From positions 124,001 to 188,000 of the forward strand of contig JAMYHL010000001.1 in NCBI GenBank assembly GCA_025531455.1: DNA of 64,000 nucleotides, written 5' to 3'. The notes below the pieces were generated by a model. It ran no database searches and had not been told where the DNA came from. It saw nothing but the letters and a program-made list of their open reading frames with translations. Positions 44,696-54,400 of this stretch are shown piece by piece. Numbering within the stretch: position 1 is the first letter of the stretch; the number at the start of each line of letters is the position of its first letter. This DNA comes from Apiotrichum sp. Y4204 (taxonomy: Eukaryota; Basidiomycota; Tremellomycetes; Trichosporonales; Trichosporonaceae). The translations under genes were made by a program, and so were the position numbers.

Positions 44696-45701
44696 CTACG
44701 CGGTGCTGGTAGCATGGGGGCCACACGCGCCGTAACCAAGGAGCTTGGTGGAGGTGTACGACGTGGTCGTGACGGTAACAGTGGGGGTCGGACCAAGAGT
44801 CCAGTCGGTCACGACGGGGGCGGTCTCGGTCTCGGTGATGGTTGCGACAGTGGTGGTAACGGGGTAGTAGCTGACGTCTGAGGGGTCAGAAATGTGCATT
44901 ATCGACGTGCGGTGTCCATGTACTCACCCGTTGTCGTGAGGGTAGTGTCAGCGTAGTAGCTGGTCTCAGTGGCAATCGGCTGGGTCGTTGAGGTTTCGTG
45001 GAAGGTAGTGGTGGTAACATCGGTGACGGTCTCGGTAACGTGGTCCGTCTGAGTGGCGGTAGTGACATCGGTCGAGGTGGCAGTGACCCATTTGGAAGTG
45101 TAAACGGTGACCTTGATCGTCTTGCAGCCACAGTTGTTGCTGGGGTCTTGGCAGTCGTCTTCGCCGCCGCCGCCGCCGCCACCTCCGCCACCACCAGTGA
45201 TGGCACGCTTGACAAAGCGGGCAGCGCGAGCGACGGGGGTGGCACGTGGCTCAAGCTTTGTCTTGCAGGTGGTGAGGACCTGGGAGATGACCTTGGTGTC
45301 CGTGGACTGAGGAATCTCCGAGGTGACATGGGGGGTAACAGTAGTGAAGTCCGTCTGGGTGACAGGAACCAGAGATGGGGACGAAGTGTGCTCGGTGACC
45401 CAGTCGGTCGAGTGAGTGGGAGCGCTGACCGTGGTGGTGATCTCGGGAAGGACAGACGTCTCGGTCCTGGATTGTCAGCTTTGGAGGCTTGGGAGTGGCA
45501 GGCAACTTACTCGGTGACAGAGACAGTCTCGGACTGTGTGGCGGTGTCAGTCGCGGTGACAATGGTGGTGGTGACCGAAGGAACGACCGAAGTGGTCGTG
45601 TAAGTGTCCGTGTGGGTCACGGTTTGGGTAGTCGAGCAAAGCTGACCGGTTCCAGCGAGGACGGGCGACACAAGGAGAACGGCGTGGAGAAGGCCAAACA
45701 T
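44696..45701 (-). CDS. Secreted Thr/Ser/Val-rich mucin-like protein
   Basis: Three exons: 45701-45511, 45466-44928, 44877-44696; 303 residues. The signal peptide MFGLLHAVLLVSPVLAG is followed by threonine-dense repeats (TVTHTDTYTTTS, TDTATQSETVSVTETETS, VTTATQTDHVTETVTDVTTTT) likely to be heavily O-mannosylated. In the middle is a basic processing-like site (ARAARFVKRA), a run of ten glycines and a small cysteine knot (DDCQDPSNNCGCKTIKVT). It ends GYGACGPHATSTA without a hydrophobic tail, so it is secreted or wall-trapped and not GPI-anchored. A TATAAA box (minus strand, 45771-45776) is about 70 bp upstream. I do not recognise a named family. Confidence 0.8.
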
Positions 45702-48630
45702 GTTGATGAGGCTGTGGGGTTGTCGCTGCGGGGTTGTCAATTTCGTCAAAGTGTTGAAAAGGTGGCACTCTTTATAGGATTCTGAAGAGCGGCCTTCAGC
45801 ACTCAACGATCTGGCCCCAGAACGTGCGTCAGTGACAAGAGGGAGGTTCTGCTCTCCTACAGAAAAACCACACCCATGGGCCCACGTTTCTCCTCTCGGG
45901 AAAGAGTCAGTGCTGTGATACACAAGAAGCCCCCTCTCCGTCGTCGAGTGACACAGGCGGTTGGCGCATGGAGAACGATGTGATATGGCACGCACAAGAG
46001 ATTGCACCTAGAGCTTCGGTATGAGCTCAGAGAGACATGGCCGGCATTTGAAGATCGACAGGCCCAGACTGCTCGGCTATCTGTCCTTGTCTTTCCGCCA
46101 CGCCATGGTCTGCGCCACGGCCCACGCCACGGTTCTCGAACAAGTTGGGCACGTCGCGATGGTCAACGCGACGGGACCTACGTACCGCACCCGCGGCTGC
46201 AGGGCTGCGAGTTAAGGTTTGTTCCGCAGTGTTAACCATGATGTGTCGCATGCGACACACGAGATTGGCGTAGTAGCTGGGAGATCTCGTCCCTTTGGTT
46301 CTGTTTATCCAGGCTTTCGACCGATGTGGCTCCCGGGCCTTATCTACAATCGAGGTCCATGGAATGCAGAAGGTTCAGAAGCCCATCGGCCATGGGCCGG
46401 AGGCTCGGAAGCGACATGATATGACTACACAAACAGAGGGATACCACAGGGACGGCATGCCGTGAGCCACACCCATCTATAATCGTGGGTAATTCTAGGG
46501 TCGTGATGGCGGCATTAGGGCAGCCGTTTGTTCCGAGATATGTGCCTTGATCCAGAACATTCGCGGAATGGAACATGCCCTTGAAGTCTGGCTGCTGCCA
46601 AAGGTAGCTTCCGAAAAGGAGTGATTTGGGTTTGTTTTATCACTCTGCTTGCGCGGGTGCCCTCTCAGAAGAACATTCTTCAGCGACAACCACCGTGTCG
46701 ATCCTTGATCGGGTGCCTGCCGATCGAACACGCTTCCTTTCGTTACAAGAACCATAATCAGGCACTACCCTGCGTGGGCCGCTACAATCCAGCTGAGAGC
46801 AAGACAGCAACAGTTGGGAGAGAGCCTCAGCATGTGCTTACTTGTGGTGAGCACGGTGCCCGTCGAGGGGTGACTGTCTGAGCTGCGGGGCAAGGAGCGG
46901 GGCTTGAGACTCTGCAAGGGACATCAAAAAGGGGAGACCCACAAACGTGGGAAAGAGAATGATGACTTGGAAAAGCCATAGAGCCGCAAAGAAAAAAGTC
47001 CACCTTTACTTGTGTACATACGTAAATACACTATGAGGCATTGAGACCCATGTCAAACAGCTGTCCGCAGGCGTCAGGGAAGCTATAAAGTCAGGCGTTG
47101 TCGAATGGAGGAGGCAGTTACGGAGTGCACTTTGTCAGCTGCCATACTCCATGTGTAATGCCCGGCGGGGCCGGTTGGGCTGCCTCCGCATTGTGCACCA
47201 GGCGGAGGCAGCCGACCTGCACGCCAGTCACCTCGGATAAATAGATCAAGCCCATCGCACGCCAAGCGGACAGATACAGTTCTCTTTTAGAACGGTGGCG
47301 CCGCCTCCGGAGGTGACAATGACAGCGCCAAGTCTGGTGTGCCTGGGCTTTTCGGTAACGCCTCGGCACTTTGCGCTTATCGCCATGAGCCCCGGAGCGC
47401 CATGTTTCTCTCCTTTGCCCGCGGGTGGTGGTCGCTATGATCGCCGTGCTCGTCTTGAACATTCGAGCGTGCTAGAGATCGATCTCCATGGAGGTCGACG
47501 AATTCACAACTCGCGAAACGTAAAGTCTCATTCCCGTCGCGCATCACACAACACGCCGAGAACACAGGCGTCTCAAAGACTGTGGCGTCACCTTTGTCGG
47601 TCAAACAGCGGCGGAAAGTGACAGACACTCATGATGCAAATCAAACTTCTCGGTCTTCTTTCCCACTGTGTGATCGATTGACGAGTCACCACTGGCTGAC
47701 TCTGACGCAGTCGAAGCCTTCAAGATCATAACGGGTTTGATGGGCCTTAAGAATGGGAAGGTGCCGAACCGCCATGGGAACAAAAATGAGCGCCCATAAT
47801 ATGCACATTTCCAAGCCTGAGAGCGGGGATTTTCTCACTACCCTAAAAGAACCCACAAGCATGGATCGTATCGAGGTAATGGAATACGGCCCCCTCCCCC
47901 CACCCCCAAATAAACGATTCGAAAGAACGGCAGGGCGCCCGGCTTCATGGAAAGTGGCAGACACGCGGGTTAAGGCCCATTCGGGTTCATAATCTATACT
48001 TACAGTACCTCCGTCTCTGCTTGCAGTCCTAAGGTCTCGATTGGTGTCCCCAGGAAATGACCAAGATGCCTGCGGCTTCAGAAGTTCGATAATCAACGGT
48101 CTCAACAAAGCACAACAAGCTACTAAGCCAAATCTCTGATGTCTTCTGTAATGCAGCTCACTGACTGTCAAAGTGTCTGTATGCCCGAAGACGGTCACGG
48201 CTGACTATCTCCCCCTGTGCGTTTCTGCGGACACTGCTGGGCCTGAACGGCGGTCATAGCAGCGCCTCAGACATCTTGGTTGGATCGACGGCAGGCACCA
48301 GTAAACAGTGGCGTGTGGTGGACACTGATTAACGCCACACCTCAGGACGGCTCTTGAACGGCGCATTCCTCAGCCTTGTCCTCCGATGGCCTAGAGCGCG
48401 CCCATTGCTCGTTTGATACTGCCCGTCTCTGGGCTTTGTTCTCCGCGGATTTTCCGTAAAGTGTGATGCATGTGATGAGGATATCTGTGTCCTTCAGTCC
48501 CGTTTTGCTTTTCCTTACGTCTCCTGACAAGCGTCCTGGGATGTCTAACCGTAATCTCCAATTCTTGACTAGAATCCCACCTTTGTTTGACGGAAAATCT
48601 ATTTTAGCCACCAATGCATCAGACAATCCC
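45702..48630. other. Intergenic region with a strong inverted repeat
   Basis: No gene can be supported. A minus-strand frame at 48198-47686 (170 codons) has no domain and no ATG start. A perfect 12-bp inverted repeat lies at 47178-47213, listed separately. Confidence 0.4.
47178..47213. repeat. Perfect 12-bp inverted repeat (hairpin)
   Basis: GGCTGCCTCCGC at 47178-47189 pairs exactly with GCGGAGGCAGCC at 47202-47213, leaving a 12-nt loop. Ten of the twelve pairs are G-C. It could be a transcript hairpin, a terminator-like element or a dyad binding site. Confidence 0.85.
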
Positions 48631-49510
48631 CTACAGCGCCCCACGAAGTGGAGCATTGTCCTCCCATACTTGCCGTCCACTACAGGCGCAGACAGTCTTC
48701 GTGTTACCCCACTCACCAGCACTCCGGGCCACCACACCAGCAAACACGGGGGCTTTTGTCGTGTCGGCCGCCGCCGTTCCTTGCACCACGCATCCCCGTC
48801 CAATCCACTGATCTATGTTCCCAGACACCTCACACAAAAGGTCACCGTATCCGCCTTCGCGCGGCTGAACCTCTCCGAGCGGAACCAGGACTTTGCCGGT
48901 CGTGAGCGGTGGGTCGGTCAGGTTCCCAGACGACGAAATGTAGGCTGTGAACCGATTTGAGGATCCCGTGTCCGCCAATGGAAGTCGGACGGTCAAGTCT
49001 ACCAATACGGATCCGGGCTGGGTCTGCACAAAGCGGCACAGTCCAAAGACGCGCTGAGGCTCATCGTCCGCAAGTCCAGCTATCGGGCGACAGTCACTCG
49101 CGGGGGAGGAGGTGCGTTGAGAGACTGGGATCTCAAGAATGGAGACGGCGGCTTGGGACGCGCCGCCATTGACGTTGGGGCCCCGCACGATAACCTGGCG
49201 CCCGGTTCCCTTCAGGGCACTGATAATGTTGGCAGGAGGAGCTCAATGTCAGCTTGGGATCTCACAGTTGGAGTCGTACCTTCGGTAAACACTGTGACAC
49301 GGTTGGTACTCAGGTCAATCTCGTAGCTTTGCAGTCCTGAGTGGTTAGATGCTGGGGGTGGTTCTCCTTGCTCACCTGATACACCGCTGATGGACTCGCG
49401 GACGGCCTCAACGCACTGTGGACGATATTACTACCCCACTCCTCGCATCTACTCACATCCTGGTCGACCATGTCGACGGCAAAGTCAAGGCGCTTGGGGA
49501 AGACAGTCAT
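48631..49510 (-). CDS. CCS1: Copper chaperone for superoxide dismutase
   Basis: Four exons: 49510-49457, 49415-49376, 49336-49280, 49241-48631; 253 residues, close to the yeast length of 249. The N-terminal Atx1-like domain reads FAVDMVDQDCVEAVRESISGV...LQSYEIDLSTNRVTVF; the central SOD-like domain includes VRGLADD-like LAGLADDEPQRVFGLCRFVQ and IGRGCVVQG; the end is the family hallmark VFAGVVARSAGEWGNTKTVCACSGRQVWED, with the copper-transfer CxC at 235-237. Ccs1 inserts copper and forms the disulphide in Cu/Zn SOD1. The usual MxCxxC metal site of the first domain is altered: MVDQDC (14-19), so only the second cysteine remains. It lies divergent from a superoxide dismutase gene. A TATATAT box (49604-49610) is about 95 bp upstream. 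Confidence 0.92.
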
Positions 49511-50241
49511 GTTTAGTGTAAGTTGGTGATGTGGGCAGAGATATTGTTGCAGGGTGGCGAGTTCGAACGAGTTCTAAAACAGATGTGCCAGTCCACCGGG
49601 TCGTATATATGGTGTCATCTCGCTCTTAACCCAAGGCCATAATCCGTACGGACCTAACCACTCTATGTGATCTGGTAGGTAGCACGTACACGTATCCACA
49701 CCACTGGTTGCACCGCTTGGCACACTGGTTTGGCCCCCAGAATTGCCTCGAAGATGTGAGACCATTACGGTCATTCGCCACGGTCATAAAGACGCGTCGC
49801 ATGGCGCTGGCGCCAGGCACCACCACCCACTCCACGCGTCGCGCCCTTTTTGCGGCAATCGATACATTCCACAAAAATGGCGCCCCACACCATACACACA
49901 TTATCAGATCGTGGACTGATATCGGAGCGGCAATTGTTGTGCCGATTCGGCCGTTGCATTGTGGGCTACCAACACATGCGCACAGAGACTCTGGGAGTTA
50001 GCTCTGCCCCATTGTATTTGGCGCAATCACCTCCCATGGCCCCGTTTCCCATTCCACGCCATTTCTGACAAATCACAGTCACTAGACAATGACCTGAGCA
50101 GTCAGCAGGAGTTGGCCGACGTCAGAACAAGACGTGGAAAGGTCTGTGGCAATGGGTATATACAGGGCCATATGTAGATATGACTGAGTTTGATTCCCAC
50201 TCCTTTTCCACTGTTTGCTTTGTCAAATCGCAGCTCACACA
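49511..50241. promoter_or_regulatory. Divergent promoter between CCS1 and superoxide dismutase
   Basis: A 731-bp region with a TATA-like box facing each gene: TATATAT at 49604-49610 toward CCS1 and TATATA at 50157-50162 toward SOD. Shared upstream elements are plausible, given the related functions, but none is identified. Confidence 0.6.
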
Positions 50242-51084
50242 ATGGCCACCCACTTCAAGCGACACACCCTTCCGGCCCTGCCGTACGAGTACAATGTCAG
50301 TTTCGACACCACCCCACAGCAGCTCTAATCCCAGGCTCTGGAGCCGTACATCTGTGAGGAGATCATGGTTCTCCACCACAGCAAGCACCACCAGAACTAC
50401 GTCAATGGCCTGAACGCCGCCGAGGAGTCGCTCGCCAAGTTTAGCGACGAGGGAAACACGGCTGGCATCCTCTCTCTCCAGCCTGCTCTTCAGTTCAACC
50501 TTGGAGGCCATGTGTGAGTAATCATGGATGCTTGATGTGATGAATCTCTACTTACCGGACCCGCAGCAACCACTCTGTGAGATCACCCCCGTGTCTCCAC
50601 AGCGACCGGAGTTTCTGCTAACCATCAGTTGTTCTGGACAAATTTGGCCCCGGCTTCGGCAGCAGCCTCCAAGCCGGCCGCTGCTCCAACCCTTCTCAAG
50701 CAGATTGAGAAGGACTTTGGGTCGCTGGATGCTCTAAAGTCTCAGGTCAACACTCGGACTGCGGCAATCCAGGGTTCGGGCTGGGGATGGGTCGGATGGA
50801 ACGCCGCCGCCCAAAGGCTGGAGGTGTCCACCACGCTAAACCAGGACCGTCTGCTCAGTGAGTCCCAGCTGTGCGATCTTTTCCTAACTACAGCCCACGT
50901 CCCCATCATCGGCATTGACATTTGGGAGCACGCTTTCTACCTTCAGTACAAGAATGTCAAGGCAGAGGTGAGTTGCTGGCTCTCCCATGGCTAACCTCTT
51001 TAGTACCTCGAGGCCATCTGGAACGTGATCAACTTTGAAGAGGCTGAAAGCCGCTTCAAGAAGTGTATCGCCGCGAAGCTTTGA
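50242..51084 (+). CDS. Mn/Fe-type superoxide dismutase without mitochondrial presequence
   Basis: Six exons: 50242-50295, 50335-50513, 50567-50576, 50629-50857, 50894-50967, 51004-51084; 208 residues. It converts superoxide to hydrogen peroxide and oxygen. Metal ligands of the family are all present: His32 (MVLHHSKHH), His80 (VNHSLFW), Asp166 and His170 (DIWEH). The glutamine/tryptophan block [11 protein letters not shown] fits the Mn form. The protein starts [18 protein letters not shown], that is, directly at the mature N-terminus of mitochondrial MnSOD, so it is predicted cytosolic. Exon 3 is a 10-nt microexon (C AAC CAC TCT) carrying the ligand His80. Without it, the ligand is lost and frame breaks. 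Confidence 0.93.
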
Positions 51085-51245
51085 ATTCCAAGCCAGTAGG
51101 CCTGTTGATGCAGACAAATGTATTGTTCAATGAGAGGTTGACGTCTATTAGCAACTGCAGCAATGTTCACCGCCGGTCAGCAGAAACGCACTCGTGAGCC
51201 CCAAATCGCGTTTATGGCATCGTCCGTACAGCGACAAGAATCTAC

Positions 51246-52314
51246 TCAGTATCCATTAACACCGTTTACGCCGTTGTGGCCATTTACGCCGTTGACGCCA
51301 TTCGCCTTCATGGTCTCCATGATGGGCATTCCTTCGTCGTCAAAGTACACAAGTACACTGGCTTTCCAATACGGAAAGAGTGTTGGAGGGCGGCCGCAAT
51401 CTTTCCGGCCTCGTATGCGTCCTCGGGAGTGCAAGTGAGAGGCTTGTTCTCTAGAACGGCACCAGAGAAGTCGATGAGATCGTTGATGAACGACCTGTCG
51501 TACAGCGCAAACGCGTCGGGGGTCGTCTCTGTGCGCACGCCGTAGCTGTCACGGACCTCCACGCGGTTCGCATTCGAGTTCCCGCTGATGATCGAGTGGC
51601 CCTTGGTACCGCACAGCCTGGTCGAGCCTGCATGATGTCAGCTTTGCATCGGTCGGTGCCGGTCGGGTACTTACCCTCATGTCCGTTGGTAAGTGTGCGT
51701 CCAAGGTGGGTGGTCAGGATCTTGCCGTTTGCAAATTCGACAATACCCCACCCATTGTCGCAGTCACTATACTTGGCAAGCTCCCCGTACACAACCTGCT
51801 GTCCCATGGCAATCACGCGGTTGACCTCCGTCTTCGGGTTGGCAAGACCCTTCTTGACGTCGAGATAGTACCGCCCGATATCGACGTCGTGGACACCCAT
51901 GTCGACGAAAATGCCACCAGACTGGGCGGAGAATGTGACGAAGAAGCCTGCTACTTAGCGGCTTGTTTGAACAGCGGCTTGTTTGACAGCGGCTTATTTG
52001 AACAGCGGCCTTATTTGAACAAAAGCAATTTACCCGTGGGGTCTTGCTTGTCAAGACAGGCCGTCTCCACTGCGTGGATCTCACCCAGAGCGCCGCTGTC
52101 CACGAGCTGCTTCGCGTGTGACGGTACGAGTCGTCAGCTGCACGTCAATATGCGTATCATGGTGGAGGCACGAACATCGACGGGAGAAGGTAACAAAGAA
52201 CTTGAGGCCTTCGAGCGCGGAGTGCCCGCAAGGAATTTTAAGACGACTCACGTCAATGCCTTCGACGTCGCGCTGCACCACCAGGTTGCAGAGGACAAGC
52301 CCGAGATTTCCCAT
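51246..52314 (-). pseudogene. Broken Gfo/Idh/MocA oxidoreductase (inositol dehydrogenase-like)
   Basis: Family blocks remain: DSGALGEIHAVETACLDKQDP, GGIFVDMGVHDVDIGRYYLD, GWGIVEFANGKILTTHLGRT, NDLIDFSGAVLENKPLTCTPEDAYEAGKIAAAL. Three defects break it. The N-terminal NAD(P)-binding Rossmann fold is missing, because the frame starts near 52314 with the next gene directly behind. A 2-bp excess near 52115-52120 shifts frame between DDSYRH and AKQLVDSG. An 8-bp direct duplication (51343-51358) shifts frame within GKPVYFDDEG. A four-copy repeat sits in its second intron. The C-terminus has NGVNGVNG repeats. Recently inactivated, judging by how well the rest reads. Confidence 0.75.
51957..52020. repeat. 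Four-copy direct repeat in the pseudogene intron
   Basis: Four imperfect copies of about 16 bp (AGCGGCTTGTTTGAAC) in tandem. Confidence 0.85.
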
Positions 52315-52569
52315 GTCGATCGAGTTTAAGAGGGTCGAGAAGGGTAGTAAGTAGTCAGAGCGTGTGATGTTGTCAACTTGGAGGATAACTTGTTATGATT
52401 GTACATCGGAGAAATAGTAGGGCGAAAAGAATGCAGTGCAGTACGGTCCCCCGAAGCAGACTCGATGCAACAGGGTCAGATGTTCAGCATAACACAAGCG
52501 TAACAACGAGGCAGGCGGTTCGGTGCATTAGCTACCCAGATCATACACTACGCTTAGTACAGTACCCTA

Positions 52570-53277
52570 TCAGCAACCAAAGTGATCTGCGAGCTCGGAG
52601 AGATTGCGGAAGTGAAGGGGATGGCGCGCCTGGGGGCTGACGTCCTTTGGTTGGTCCTTTCCAAACTCGGTCGGTCGCTCAATGTACGCCGTCTGGAGTC
52701 CCGCGTCCTGCGCCGCGTCCAAGTCGTTATGGTGCGCAGCCACCATCATCACCCGGTCGTTGGGAATGCCAAAGAGCTGGCCCACGCCCTGGTATACGCG
52801 CGGGTCGGGCTTGTACGCCTTGAATATCTCTGCGCAGAGGATGAGGTCCCAGTCGAGCTCGCCGCGCTTGGCCATGTGCGTGAGGAGGGCGACGCCGCCA
52901 TTCGAGAGCGTGGTAATCACAAACTTTGTCTTGAGACGACGCAACGCCGCAGACGAGTCGGGCCACGGTGTGAGCCGGTGCCAGGCCTTGTTCAAGTGCT
53001 CCATCGTCTTGTCGTCCAAGTCGAGGCCGAACTGGGGAGCGATGGAACGCAGGATCTCCATATGTAGGTCGTCGAGAAGCCGCCACTCGCCCGATTTCAT
53101 CGTTGCTGCCATTGCTGGCTGGTAGCCTGAGCGCCAGGCCCGGGCAAACTCGGCGCCATCGATGCCGGGGACGACGTCCTCCACCTCCTTGGCAATGGAA
53201 CCGCACCAATCGACGACCGTCCCGAACACGTCGAAGGCCAGTACTTCTGGGATGGAGGGGTTGTCGGAGCCGACCAT
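52570..53277 (-). CDS. L-2-haloacid dehalogenase-type HAD hydrolase
   Basis: Single exon, 235 residues, no introns, which is unusual here. HAD motifs are complete: nucleophile Asp16 in LAFDVFGTVVDWCG, motif II in VITTLSNGG, the catalytic Lys in FKAYKPDPRVYQ, and the acidic motif in MVAAHHNDLDAAQ. The AHxxDLxAA form and the WHRLTPWPDS block match type II haloacid dehalogenases, which replace chlorine on C2 of short halo-acids by water. The natural substrate in fungi is mostly unknown. The lack of introns and the bacterial-like family are compatible with past horizontal transfer, but codon use does not obviously differ from its neighbours. Confidence 0.9.
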   Translation of the reverse strand: MVGSDNPSIPEVLAFDVFGTVVDWCGSIAKEVEDVVPGIDGAEFARAWRSGYQPAMAATMKSGEWRLLDDLHMEILRSIAPQFGLDLDDKTMEHLNKAWHRLTPWPDSSAALRRLKTKFVITTLSNGGVALLTHMAKRGELDWDLILCAEIFKAYKPDPRVYQGVGQLFGIPNDRVMMVAAHHNDLDAAQDAGLQTAYIERPTEFGKDQPKDVSPQARHPLHFRNLSELADHFGC

Positions 53278-53755
53278 AGTGATAGTCGCAAAGCGCTCGA
53301 GACTGTAAAGAGAGTGTGAGAGTCTTCAATGAGAATGAGGTGGTGTTGTTTGTGTTGAAGTGGACTGGAATGGACTGGTCTGTGGGTTTCGAGTCCCATT
53401 GCGTCAACAATCCCCATCGGTGATCGGTTACTTGTTGTGGCCGACGAGCAGCTGGAGAAGACCGATGCGGTTACTGACGGGTCAGGGTAATATTATGTAA
53501 TGTTCTGCTTCTTGACGCGTCCTGGGCTGCTCATCTGCTGATCTGCTGATCTTCTAATCACCCCCTCTGTGGGTGGTGAATGATCTGCGCGATATGAGAT
53601 GTTTGTCGGATGTTGTCATCCTTATCCTCTCAAGACTTTTTGACTCGAATCGACTTGCCTGAAACGACTCGACTTGACGCGACTTTGGGCGTCTCCCCCG
53701 TTCTCGTTCTCTCCCCAAACACTCTACTCCATCGTCTGTTCATCCTCACAAAGCC
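53278..53755. other. Divergent intergenic region
   Basis: Promoters of the dehalogenase (-) and the acetyltransferase (+). CTGCTGATCT-type repeats at 53527-53552. Confidence 0.5.
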
Positions 53756-54286
53756 ATGTCCGCGCCGGCTGTCGGGACGCTCCCCCAACCCCCGCAAGCA
53801 CCGCCAACGATGCCCACCTCGGCCCCCGTCGACTTCGAGACCTCGTCCACACACGATCCCGACGTCCTCACCCTCTTGATGGCATACTACGCCGAGCTGC
53901 AGGCATGCGGCCTCGACGATATTACCCTTCCGACGCGCGAGGCCCTGGCTGCAGAGACAGACGTGCTCGTCATCCTGTCTCGGGACAGCGAGGGCCCGCT
54001 CGCGTGTGCCGCGATGCGCCGCTTCGATAACCACACTGCTGAGATCAAACGCATGTTCGTCGCTCCCCGCGGGCGGGGGAGGGGGCTTGCTGTCGCTATG
54101 CTCCGGTCTCTGGAGCAGCGGGCCGCGCAGATGGGATACAACCGCATCGTGCTCGACACTGCGGCGGTGCTGCCCGGCGCGATAAAGCTGTACAGACGTA
54201 CCGGCTACCAGGACATCCCGCGGTACAACGACAACCCGCACGCGGCGTTTTGGTTTGAAAAGTCTCTAAGTGCGCCGGACGCGTGA
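53756..54286 (+). CDS. GNAT-family N-acetyltransferase
   Basis: Single exon, 176 residues. After a Pro-rich start, the GNAT fold is visible: AEIKRMFVAPRGRGRGLAVAMLRSLEQRA contains the acetyl-CoA binding motif A (RGRGRG), followed by GYNRIVLDTA and the motif B end AIKLYRRTGYQDIPRY. It acetylates an amine using acetyl-CoA; the substrate is unknown. The ELQACGLDDITLP segment resembles small bacterial-type acetyltransferases. Like the neighbouring dehalogenase, it has no intron. Confidence 0.9.
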   Translation: MSAPAVGTLPQPPQAPPTMPTSAPVDFETSSTHDPDVLTLLMAYYAELQACGLDDITLPTREALAAETDVLVILSRDSEGPLACAAMRRFDNHTAEIKRMFVAPRGRGRGLAVAMLRSLEQRAAQMGYNRIVLDTAAVLPGAIKLYRRTGYQDIPRYNDNPHAAFWFEKSLSAPDA

Positions 54287-54400
54287 CGTTTTCCCAAAGC
54301 CGATCAACTCGACTCGATTTCACCACAAAATGGCCGACGCCACTCAATGGCAATACTCTAGGCACATGTAGCATTACCACCATCTATGAATCATTCTACA

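Noticed and set aside
47686..48198. Minus-strand frame of 170 codons with a hydrophobic segment
   Set aside because: It has no ATG start, no recognisable family and no credible exons to join; left unassigned.
48342..48803. Frame of 153 codons on the minus strand
   Set aside because: It overlaps the CCS1 3' exon in a different frame; the CCS1 reading is unmistakable.
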